Assembly: GCF_025628885.1 (NCBI RefSeq)
Contig: NZ_JAOTIF010000009.1
Coordinates: 62,001-126,000, forward strand
Direction: 5' to 3'
Length of the DNA stretch: 64,000 nucleotides
Source: Paraflavisolibacter caeni
GTDB lineage: Bacteria > Bacteroidota > Bacteroidia > Chitinophagales > Chitinophagaceae
The notes under the pieces are model-generated. The model was not told the origin of the DNA and searched no databases. It saw nothing but the letters and a program-made list of their open reading frames with translations. A program made the position numbers and the translations under genes. Below, piece by piece: positions 8,382-15,446 of the stretch; the stretch's first letter is position 1, and every line of letters starts with the position of its first letter.

Positions 8382-8389
8382 CAAAGATA
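8382..8389 (-). promoter_or_regulatory. Bacteroidota -7 box of the infA operon
   Basis: On the minus strand this reads TATCTTTG, an exact match to the Bacteroidota sigma-A -7 consensus TAnnTTTG. A start site about 6 nt downstream would leave a leader of only about 10 nt before the infA ATG. A clear -33 TTTG is not visible at the usual spacing. Confidence 0.7.
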
Positions 8390-8506
8390 TAAGTATTACA
8401 CTGAAAAAAGAAAAACGTAATTAATTATTTAACAGCAAATAAGACATTTTTGCAGCTTTTTTTTAAAAAAAACTGCCTTTTGCCGGTATTTGAGGGGCAA
8501 AAATAA

Positions 8507-8545
8507 GCAAGCTACGGTTTCTGAAGCTCCCTAAACGTAGCCTGC
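8507..8545 (-). terminator. Probable terminator after the 134-residue gene
   Basis: Arms GCAAGCTACG (8507-8516) and CGTAGCCTGC (8536-8545) pair with one G-U. On the minus strand the hairpin is followed by TTATTTTTG. It lies just past the stop of the gene at 8556-8960 and before the infA promoter. Confidence 0.65.
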
Positions 8546-8555
8546 TCAATAAATT

Positions 8556-8960
8556 TTACTGAGTCAAGGGCTTCTCGAGAGGCACCTTGGTCATTTGGAG
8601 GTAATGATTTTGCAATTCGTGCACGTAGAGCGGGTGCTCAAAATGACGCCTGTCTTCCCGGTACCAAACATCCAGCTTGGTATAATTTCCGGGATCGTGC
8701 ACCAGGACACGGAAAGGGCCTCTCATGTATTTGACACCATCTTCGGTGTTCTCACGTTCGAAGCCCAGCATTAGGAGTTCCTTTTCTGTAAGGGGCACAG
8801 GTATGATCTCTTCGGGCGTATACCAGAATTCCTGGACGCCATTAAAGACACAGGCCATGTTATCTTCACGGCTGAGTTCTTCAACGATACCGTCTCTTTC
8901 TATTCCCTCATCTATCACTCTTACGACATCTCCAACTTTAAGGTCAGTGATCTTTACCAT
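8556..8960 (-). CDS. Conserved hypothetical protein, KOW-like N-terminus
   Basis: 134 residues, not assigned to a named function. Residues 5-45 (LKVGDVVRVIDEGIERDGIV) resemble a small SH3/KOW-like beta-barrel opening. The middle has LTEKELLMLGFERE, and the end VHELQNHYLQMTK resembles the VHELQN-Y motif of a widespread Bacteroidota family of small uncharacterised proteins, also found in phages and mobile elements. There is no signal peptide or membrane segment. It lies between hmgA and the infA operon, on the same strand. Family resemblance is from memory and the role is unknown. Confidence 0.8.
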   Translation of the reverse strand: MVKITDLKVGDVVRVIDEGIERDGIVEELSREDNMACVFNGVQEFWYTPEEIIPVPLTEKELLMLGFERENTEDGVKYMRGPFRVLVHDPGNYTKLDVWYREDRRHFEHPLYVHELQNHYLQMTKVPLEKPLTQ

Positions 8961-9076
8961 AGCTTTTTGTTTAAAAGTTACTACGATTTTATTAGAATAA
9001 TGATGACCCTAAAAAAATCTGGCCAAGCGATGAAATGAACGAAAGGTAATAGCCAATGAGTAACAATATTAAGCAC

Positions 9077-9097
9077 TTGGACAATTGGGAAATTGGA
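9077..9097. repeat. Short heptamer run (TTGGACA/ATTGGGA/AATTGGA)
   Basis: Three consecutive 7-nt units in the spacer just downstream of hmgA. The sequence differs from the TTTACGA arrays but the period is the same. Confidence 0.5.
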
Positions 9098-9113
9098 CTA
9101 TATGGGAATTAAA

Positions 9114-10271
9114 TTACTCTGCCCAACTCATCACATAGTTCTCATTTTCAATTTCTAATGCCTGTTTTGTGATCATTAGAGGATGAAAGGTATCCACCAT
9201 GACGGCAAGTTCCTTGGTTTCCTTTGCACCGATGCTTTTTTCTACGGCGCCGGGATGCGGTCCGTGCGGAATGCCGCCCGGGTGAAGGGTAATCATGCCC
9301 CGGGTTACGTTTTTACGGCTCATGAATTCACCATCCACATAATAAATCAACTCATCACTGTCTATATTGCTGTGGTTGTAAGGGGCCGGAATGGATTGGG
9401 GATGGTAATCAAAAAGCCGCGGGACAAAAGAACAAACCACGAAATTATTTCCCTCAAAAGTCTGGTGGACAGGTGGTGGCTGGTGTACCCGACCAGTAAT
9501 AGGCTCGAAATCGTGGATAGAGAAGGCAAATGGATAGCAGAACCCATCCCACCCTACTACATCAAAAGGGTGGGCAGCATAATGGATATTATATAAAATG
9601 CCTCTTTTCTTGGTTTTGATCATGAAATCTCCTCTTTCAGTTTGTGCCTGCAGATTCTGAGGAGGCCTTATGTCTCTTTCACAATAAGGGGAGTGTTCAA
9701 GCAGTTGACCATATTTACTGAGGTACCGTTGAGGAGGACGGATGGGGCTGAATGATTCCACAATAAAAAGCCTGTTGTTTTCATCATTAAAGTGAACCTG
9801 GTAAATCGTTCCCCGTGGAATCACCAGGTAGTCACCATACCCGAAAGGCAGTTCGCCATACATGGTGCGCAAAACCCCACTCCCCTCGTGTACGAAGATC
9901 ATTTCATCGGCGTCGGCATTTTTGTAGAAATAGTCCTTAATACCTTGCTGAGGGGCGGCCAATACAATGTGTACGTCATTATTCACCAGCACAGGAACAC
10001 GGCTTTCGAGAAATTCCTTTGCAGGCTTTACTTTGAAGCCCTCAAAGCTGCGATGCTGCAACATTTTCTCTTCAGCGATGTCGGGCATGAGGTTGACCGG
10101 CTTTTCTGTCTTGATTATTAGAGTAGGCGGGTTAATATGGTACAATAAGGAATAGTTGTTGGAGAACCCTTCCGTAGAAAACAATTGCTCAGAATAGAGT
10201 CCACCATCTGGTTTGCGGAATTGAGTATGGCGCTTATGTGGGATTTCCCCAAGCTTATAATAGTATGGCAT
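9114..10271 (-). CDS. hmgA: Homogentisate 1,2-dioxygenase
   Basis: 385 residues, in the range of the short bacterial enzymes that open the aromatic ring of homogentisate to maleylacetoacetate in tyrosine/phenylalanine breakdown. The start YYYKLGEIPHKRHTQFRKPD is the signature N-terminus of Bacteroidota homologues. The cupin core includes HEGSGVLRTMYGELPFGYGD, then IPRGTIYQVHF, and the iron-ligand region HQTFEGNNFVV. The C-terminal ITLHPGGIPHGPHPG is also typical. Other tyrosine-catabolism genes (hpd, fahA, maiA) are not in the window, so it stands alone here. Confidence 0.94.
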   Translation of the reverse strand: MPYYYKLGEIPHKRHTQFRKPDGGLYSEQLFSTEGFSNNYSLLYHINPPTLIIKTEKPVNLMPDIAEEKMLQHRSFEGFKVKPAKEFLESRVPVLVNNDVHIVLAAPQQGIKDYFYKNADADEMIFVHEGSGVLRTMYGELPFGYGDYLVIPRGTIYQVHFNDENNRLFIVESFSPIRPPQRYLSKYGQLLEHSPYCERDIRPPQNLQAQTERGDFMIKTKKRGILYNIHYAAHPFDVVGWDGFCYPFAFSIHDFEPITGRVHQPPPVHQTFEGNNFVVCSFVPRLFDYHPQSIPAPYNHSNIDSDELIYYVDGEFMSRKNVTRGMITLHPGGIPHGPHPGAVEKSIGAKETKELAVMVDTFHPLMITKQALEIENENYVMSWAE

Positions 10272-10323
10272 AGGATCGTTTGTACCTTAAATTTAATAAA
10301 CTTATCTGTGGATTGACCGAAGG

Positions 10324-10365
10324 AATGAGGAATGGTGAATGGTCAATGGTGAATTGTGAATTGGA
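10324..10365. repeat. Heptamer array AATGGTG x6
   Basis: Six consecutive 7-nt units without a phase break: AATGAGG, AATGGTG, AATGGTC, AATGGTG, AATTGTG, AATTGGA. It lies in the spacer upstream of hmgA. Confidence 0.85.
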
Positions 10366-10512
10366 GGAAAGGTAAAAGGAGGGGTTCAAAACTTGGAAGG
10401 TGGGGGTTGGTTTTGTACCTTTAGGACCAGCTCCATTGACTCCGTTCAGGGCTTGGAAGGCGTTCTGCCAGCAGGTTGTTTTCCCCTTATTTATGAGCAT
10501 TTGCTCCATTCA

Positions 10513-10711
10513 GATCGAAGCATAGTCGAAAGATGGTCGAAGGATAGTCGAAGGATGATCGAAGTAGCATCGGCTAAAGTACCCTTAAAGTATAGCTAAA
10601 GTACGGCTGATGTACGGAGTAGACAGGGAGTTCCTATGGAGTTAGACCGCAGTAAGGTCTCTATAAAGTCTCTATAAGGTCTCTATAATATCTCTATAAA
10701 GTCCTCTATAA
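10513..10711. repeat. Degenerate minisatellite of 11-nt period
   Basis: About 18 successive 11-nt units run in one phase. Three sequence sub-blocks follow each other: NNTCGAAGGAT-type (10513-10567), GTANNNNTAAA-type (10568-10622) and, after a less regular 33 nt, NGTCTCTATAA-type (10656-10711). The sub-blocks share the period rather than the sequence. It is not a CRISPR: there are no conserved long repeats or spacers and no cas genes nearby. Confidence 0.8.
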
Positions 10712-10830
10712 GGTGGGGAGGAAATGTAAAATTAAAAACTAGTGTCTGGGGATTAAATGGAAGATAAGAAATGTTGGGGAGGATGTCAAATAGCAAGCTG
10801 TTAGGCATTACATTGCACTTTTTGAAAGTT

Positions 10831-11346
10831 ATGACAAGGATAGGATTGATTTCGGACACGCATAATTATTTGGATGAAGCTGTTTTCAGGCATTTTGAGC
10901 AATGTGATGAAATCTGGCATGCAGGAGACTTTGGCACATCTGCTATTTCTGACCGGCTAAAAGCTTTTAAACCATTAAAGGGGGTTTATGGCAATATAGA
11001 TGGACTTGATATCCGTAGCCAATTTCCGGAAAAACTCCGTTGGCAATGCGAGGAAGTGGATGTATTTATGACGCATATAGGAGGTTACCCAGGGAAATAT
11101 GCACCCATTGTAAAAGAAGAGTTCAAGATCAAGGCGCCACAACTTTTTATCTGCGGCCATTCACATATTCTGAAGATCATGTATGATGAAAAGTTTAAGT
11201 GCCTGCATATGAATCCGGGAGCTGCCGGTAACCAGGGATGGCATAAAGTGCGGACGCTGGTGCGGTTTTCCATTGATGGCAGGGATATTAAGGATTGCGA
11301 GGTGATTGAGTTGGGGGGGACGAGGAGTTTAGGAGCGATGGGTTAA
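10831..11346 (+). CDS. YfcE/MJ0936-family metallophosphoesterase
   Basis: 171 residues from the ATG at 10831, chosen because the frame upstream has no homologous sequence and MTRIGLISDTHNYLD is the true family start. Metal ligands are visible in order: D-x-H (SDTH), GD (HAGDFG), GN (YGNIDG), H in MTHIGGYPG and GHSH (CGHSHILK). This is the compact calcineurin-like fold of the YfcE phosphodiesterases, cytosolic enzymes acting on bis-p-nitrophenyl phosphate in vitro. The natural substrate is unknown. It is followed by the Uma2 gene, 25 nt after its stop. Confidence 0.92.
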   Translation: MTRIGLISDTHNYLDEAVFRHFEQCDEIWHAGDFGTSAISDRLKAFKPLKGVYGNIDGLDIRSQFPEKLRWQCEEVDVFMTHIGGYPGKYAPIVKEEFKIKAPQLFICGHSHILKIMYDEKFKCLHMNPGAAGNQGWHKVRTLVRFSIDGRDIKDCEVIELGGTRSLGAMG

Positions 11347-11371
11347 ATCCTTTAATAGGTTAAATTTGAGT

Positions 11372-11908
11372 ATGGCAGAAACAATGATAGCACCTCCGAG
11401 AACATTAATGGAAGTTTATCAAATGCTTCCAGAAGGAACTTTAGCCGAACTTATTGACAACAAATTATATATGTCACCATCACCATTTACTAACCACCAA
11501 GAGATCTCAGTTAGCATTTCTTCAGAACTACATTTTTGGTGCAAAAAAAAGAACTTAGGTAAAGTTTATACGGCGCCTTGTGATGTTTATCTTGATGAAA
11601 CCAGCAATGCGGTACAGCCTGATATAATTGTTGTACTAAATGACCAATTAGACATAATCAATACAGAAGGACATATTCATGGCATTCCAGCCATGCTCGT
11701 GGAAATTCTTTCTCCGGGTAATAAAAGCCATGACCTGATTACAAAAAAAGACCTGTATGAAAGATTTGGGGTCAAGGAATACCATATTGTTGATCCGGAG
11801 ACAAAACTGGTCATCACTTTTGAACCTGTTGAGGGTAGGTACCAGAAATCCAAAGAACTAATTGGGAAATTGAGTTCATCTTTACTGGGACAGGAGTTTG
11901 AGTTTTGA
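11372..11908 (+). CDS. Uma2 family (DUF820) putative endonuclease
   Basis: 178 residues starting at the ATG at 11372; a TTG six bases upstream is in frame but less likely. The Uma2 fold is a PD-(D/E)XK nuclease core: Glu in the LAELIDNKLY region, Asp of AVQPDIIVVL, and Glu plus a downstream Lys in AMLVEILSPGNKSHD. The family is very common in cyanobacteria and Chitinophagaceae, and its biological role is unsettled. The final region YEPVEG-like turn and short beta hairpin are as usual. A GC-rich terminator follows 50 nt downstream. Confidence 0.88.
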   Translation: MAETMIAPPRTLMEVYQMLPEGTLAELIDNKLYMSPSPFTNHQEISVSISSELHFWCKKKNLGKVYTAPCDVYLDETSNAVQPDIIVVLNDQLDIINTEGHIHGIPAMLVEILSPGNKSHDLITKKDLYERFGVKEYHIVDPETKLVITFEPVEGRYQKSKELIGKLSSSLLGQEFEF

Positions 11909-11958
11909 ACCAATTAAAGACCAGAGATCATTTTAATTTTAAAAAATGCGAAAAATAG

Positions 11959-11989
11959 AAAACCCCGGAATTGATCGTTCCGGGGTTTT
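11959..11989. terminator. Bidirectional terminator
   Basis: Arms 11959-11970 and 11978-11989 (AAAACCCCGGAA and its exact complement) with a 7-nt loop, flanked by T on one side and A on the other. It serves the Uma2 gene and probably also the convergent membrane-protein gene. Confidence 0.9.
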
Positions 11990-12019
11990 TCAAATAGTTT
12001 TATTGCATCGAAATACAGG

Positions 12020-12493
12020 TTAGAACCAGCCTCTGCCTGCGCCTGCAATACGGAACGGCCAAGGTATAGAAACTAATATGATCAGCAAGGCAAGTATGTA
12101 AAAGCTTACCGTGCGACGATGCTTTATCTTGTCAGGCACGTTTTTCTTGCCCTGTGCTTTACCAATATGAAGCAAAATGATAGCGATCAACATACCGGCA
12201 AAGTGTTCAACAGCGTAAAAGCGGGTAACCGGGTCTTTCATCACTTCTCCTACCCCACCTTTTTCCTGAATGAGTTTTAAGCCCCATGCACCAGCAAACC
12301 ACAGGTAAAGCCCGAGCAGCAACATTATATCAGCAAAAATTGTGAGGAATAATCCTGTTTTGGCATGACCTGCGGTAAATGGCTTGTTACCAGCACCCAG
12401 GCTTTTAAAGATGGCAACTAACAATAATAATAAAACGATCCAACGTCCTACGCTATGCGCCATTACAAGACTGTTGTAAATGCTGCTGTCCAT
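12020..12493 (-). CDS. Four-helix membrane protein, cytochrome-b-like, unknown function
   Basis: 157 residues from the ATG at 12493 (MDSSIYNSLVMAHSVGRW); an upstream in-frame ATG exists, but the segment between is polar and unconserved in character. Four hydrophobic segments (about 17-36, 48-70, 98-116, 134-152) are visible. Histidines at the membrane faces (MAHSVGRW, YAVEHFAGM, LLHIGKAQ) are compatible with haem or metal binding, which is why homologues are often labelled cytochrome B, but this is unproven. Convergent with the Uma2 gene and divergent from the TPR lipoprotein. Confidence 0.8.
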   Translation of the reverse strand: MDSSIYNSLVMAHSVGRWIVLLLLLVAIFKSLGAGNKPFTAGHAKTGLFLTIFADIMLLLGLYLWFAGAWGLKLIQEKGGVGEVMKDPVTRFYAVEHFAGMLIAIILLHIGKAQGKKNVPDKIKHRRTVSFYILALLIILVSIPWPFRIAGAGRGWF

Positions 12494-12585
12494 GATACTG
12501 TTCTTTTTTATTTGCGCCAAAACTACAACAGCTTTTGATATCGTGTAAAAGAAATATCAACCTTAAAGCACTTAGCTTTGAGCTT

Positions 12586-13584
12586 ATGAAATTGAAGGCA
12601 CTTCCTTGTTCTTTAGTAATTTATTCATTGATGATTTTTTATTTTGTTGGTTGTTCCAGCAATGACGATGATGCTTCTATTCTGACACAAGCCCCTTACA
12701 AGACGCTCACTGATAGCATCAATGACTATCCCAACCGGGCAGAACTGTATCACCGCCGCGGTACCCTCTTAGCACAGTCTGAAGAACTGGATTTAGCAAA
12801 AACAGACTATTTAAAAGCATGGAGCCTGCAAGGCAGCGAAGAAAATGCGATCAGTATTGCTAGTGTATTGATGAAGCAAAACACTGACTCTGCGATCCTA
12901 TTTATTGAACAAGCGCTGAAAAAGTTGCCACAAAGCATTGTGCTGCAAGTAAGCCTGGCCCGCGGCTACCAACAAAAGAAGGATTATAATAAAGCATTGA
13001 CTGTATGCAACAATATAATCGTTCAATTTCCCAACCAGATCGATGCATTATTGTTGAAAGCAGAACTGCTGCAAACCATGAACAGGGGTGCAGAAGCATT
13101 GCAAACATTAGAACAAGCTTATAAGTATGCCCCCTTTGATGCGGAACTGGCTTATAACCTTGCGTTTGAATATGCACAGGCAAAGAACCCCAAGGCATTA
13201 GCAGTTGCCGATTCGCTGATTAAAATGGATTCATCAAAAAGTCATGCTGAACCGTATTATATTAAAGGTGTGTATTATGCCAATAATGGCAACACTACAG
13301 AGGCCCTTAATTTTTACAACCAGGCTATCCAGCATGATTATTATTTTATAGATGCTTATATGGATAAGGGCTCACTGCTTTATGACAGTAAAGATTATCC
13401 ACAAGCGCTGAAGACTTTTCAATTGGCGGCAAAGGTCACTCCAACGTTTGCCGATGCCTATTACTGGCAGGGCAAGACAGAGGAGGCGATGGGCAAAAAA
13501 CAAGAAGCGAAACAGAATTACCAGCGTGCCTACAGTCTTGATAAAAGCCTGGTTGAGGCAAAAACTGCAGCGGAGAAATTATAA
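12586..13584 (+). CDS. TPR-repeat lipoprotein
   Basis: 332 residues from the ATG at 12586, which places a signal peptide (MKLKALPCSLVIYSLMIFYF) directly at the start, followed by a lipobox VGC-S. The upstream in-frame ATG would bury the signal peptide. The rest is a run of about eight tetratricopeptide repeats (for example AELYHRRGTLLAQSEELDLA and ADAYYWQGKTEEAMGKKQEA). Probably an envelope-anchored scaffold; the partner is unknown. The promoter lies in a short 92-nt gap shared with the divergent membrane-protein gene. Confidence 0.88.
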   Translation: MKLKALPCSLVIYSLMIFYFVGCSSNDDDASILTQAPYKTLTDSINDYPNRAELYHRRGTLLAQSEELDLAKTDYLKAWSLQGSEENAISIASVLMKQNTDSAILFIEQALKKLPQSIVLQVSLARGYQQKKDYNKALTVCNNIIVQFPNQIDALLLKAELLQTMNRGAEALQTLEQAYKYAPFDAELAYNLAFEYAQAKNPKALAVADSLIKMDSSKSHAEPYYIKGVYYANNGNTTEALNFYNQAIQHDYYFIDAYMDKGSLLYDSKDYPQALKTFQLAAKVTPTFADAYYWQGKTEEAMGKKQEAKQNYQRAYSLDKSLVEAKTAAEKL

Positions 13585-13708
13585 GATGACTGCATTTGTC
13601 ATGGTTCAAAACATGTGATCGGTTGTCTTTATTTATACGGTTTGGATTTGAAGTTTGATATTTGCGGCCTGAAACTGGAAATCAAAAACAATAAATCGTT
13701 AATATCTT

Positions 13709-14359
13709 ATGCCTTTAGTTGCCCCTTCCCTGCTGGCTTCGAACTTTCTGCGTTTAGAAGATGAGTGCAAAATGCTGAATGAAAGTGAAGCCGACTGGCT
13801 GCACCTGGACGTGATGGACGGACGTTTTGTTCCTAATATTTCTTTTGGCCTGCCGGTTATTGAACATATCCGTACAGCTACAAAAAAAGTTTGTGACGTG
13901 CACCTGATGATTGTTGAGCCTGAAAAATATATTGAAGATTTCAAAAAGGCAGGTGCGGATGTTTTGACCATTCATTATGAAGCCAGTAACCATTTGCACA
14001 GGATTGTACAGCAAATCAAATCGCTGGGCATGCAGGCAGGGATTTCGCTGAACCCCCACACTCCCGTCGCTCTACTGGAAGATATACTGGAAGATGTGGA
14101 CATGATCCTGATTATGAGCGTAAACCCCGGCTTTGGAGGCCAGAAGTTCATTCCGCAGTCATTCAAAAGAATTCGCCAGTTGAGGCAAATGATCGATGAA
14201 AGGGGACTTAATGTAAAGATTGAGGTTGACGGTGGCGTTACGGTTGAGAATGCAGGACCACTTGTCCAGGCTGGTGTTGATGTTTTAGTAGCAGGGAATA
14301 CAGTGTTTAAATCTAAAGACCCTAAGGCTACCATTGCAGCGTTGAAGAGAGCAGGGTGA
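13709..14359 (+). CDS. rpe: Ribulose-phosphate 3-epimerase
   Basis: 216 residues, the standard TIM-barrel size. It interconverts ribulose 5-phosphate and xylulose 5-phosphate in the pentose phosphate pathway. Conserved landmarks: APSLLASNF at the N-terminus, LHLDVMDGRFVPNISFG with metal-binding His and catalytic Asp, VHLMIVEPEKY, MSVNPGFGGQKFIP, and VDGGVTVENAG with the second catalytic Asp. A stand-alone gene with no clear operon partner. It would also serve entry of pentoses from the arabinose-releasing locus at 38-62 kb, although it is not linked to it. Confidence 0.97.
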   Translation: MPLVAPSLLASNFLRLEDECKMLNESEADWLHLDVMDGRFVPNISFGLPVIEHIRTATKKVCDVHLMIVEPEKYIEDFKKAGADVLTIHYEASNHLHRIVQQIKSLGMQAGISLNPHTPVALLEDILEDVDMILIMSVNPGFGGQKFIPQSFKRIRQLRQMIDERGLNVKIEVDGGVTVENAGPLVQAGVDVLVAGNTVFKSKDPKATIAALKRAG

Positions 14360-14450
14360 TTGGATACCCCCCAGTCCGCCTGAGGCGGAGAGCATCCGCG
14401 CACATAATCCTAGTTAGGGATGGATTTAGAGATGGGAGGAAAGGAAGGAG

Positions 14451-14471
14451 ATATTAGATATTGGATATTGC
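14451..14471. repeat. Heptamer run ATATTAG/ATATTGG/ATATTGC
   Basis: Three in-phase 7-nt units in the spacer between rpe and the methyltransferase. A 15-nt palindrome centred near 14382 (TCCGCCTGAGGCGGA) lies in the same spacer. Confidence 0.55.
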
Positions 14472-14534
14472 TGGTTTTAGGATTTGAGAGGGAAAGAGAT
14501 TGGCTTTAATTTTAGGAAGTAATTGACGTCAATT

Positions 14535-15281
14535 ATGAAAGATCTGTTTTCTGAGCAGGCGGCGGAATATGCCAGGTACAGGCCTTCATACCCGGCAGAA
14601 CTTTTCGAATACATTTATTCTTTTATTACAGAGCATAAAGCTGCCTGGGACTGTGCCACGGGAAACGGCCAGGCAGCTCTTCATCTTGCCCAACACTTTG
14701 ACCAGGTTATTGCATCAGACATCAGCACTGCACAATTGGCTTTGGCTCCGTCTGCTCCTAATATACAATATGTAAACTGCCCTGCTGAAAACACGCCTTT
14801 CCCTTTACATCACTTTGACCTGATCACAGTAGCACAAGCTTATCACTGGTTTAACTGGGAGGCATTCCGCAAAGAAGTTGCACGCGTAGGCAAACCCGAT
14901 GCAGTCATTGCGGTCTGGACTTATGATCTTATTATTTCTGATGACCGGAAGCTGAACGATCTTATTCTCCACTTTTACCGCAACATTGTAGGACAGTATT
15001 GGGATGCGGAGCGCAAATGGGTTGAAGAACATTATCAAACCATTCCATTTCCTTACAAGCCGTTGCCTTCCAAAGAATTTTCCATCCTTCAGCAATTTAG
15101 CCGTGAGGACTTGATTGGATTTTTTACCAGTTGGTCGGCTTCACAAAAATATCTTCGTGCGAATGGCCAGGCAGCGACCGGTATGATTCAAAAGCACCTT
15201 GAAAGCATTTGGCCAAAGAATGAAGAGCGTACTTTCAGGTACCCGGTTTATTTGAAAGTGGGAAGAGTTTCCGAACCTTGA
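14535..15281 (+). CDS. Class I SAM-dependent methyltransferase
   Basis: 248 residues from the ATG at 14535 (MKDLFSEQAAEYARYRPSYP); a TTG at 14523 is in frame but unnecessary. Motif I is WDCATGNGQAALHLA (about residues 38-52), the acidic end of strand 2 is IASDIS, and motif IV is FDLITVAQAYHWF, the usual form in the UbiE/Methyltransf_11-like group. The substrate cannot be told from sequence. Homologues are often annotated only as methyltransferase domain proteins. Confidence 0.88.
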   Translation: MKDLFSEQAAEYARYRPSYPAELFEYIYSFITEHKAAWDCATGNGQAALHLAQHFDQVIASDISTAQLALAPSAPNIQYVNCPAENTPFPLHHFDLITVAQAYHWFNWEAFRKEVARVGKPDAVIAVWTYDLIISDDRKLNDLILHFYRNIVGQYWDAERKWVEEHYQTIPFPYKPLPSKEFSILQQFSREDLIGFFTSWSASQKYLRANGQAATGMIQKHLESIWPKNEERTFRYPVYLKVGRVSEP

Positions 15282-15446
15282 TTTGGGAGGACATAATGGA
15301 TTAGAAGGAGGTTGGATTTTTGAATAGTACATTTGTTCAACGTGTAAATTTTTACTTGCAGAGAGAAGAGTGTTTCAGTGTATTGCGACTGAAAGCAGAA
15401 TTATTTCTTCTAATCATTTACTTTTAAGCTTTATAAACAACGGCTT

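Larger units (their letters stand above)
10272..10830. other. Gene-free spacer with two kinds of phased repeats
   Basis: No supported gene. It contains a heptamer array (10324-10365) and a long region of 11-nt period (10513-10711). The rest looks like plain G/A-rich spacer. The frames that cross it owe their openness to the repeats. Confidence 0.75.

Noticed and set aside
10513-10711. Considered a CRISPR array because of the regular repetition
   Set aside because: Unit is 11 nt, no conserved repeat with unique spacers, no cas genes.
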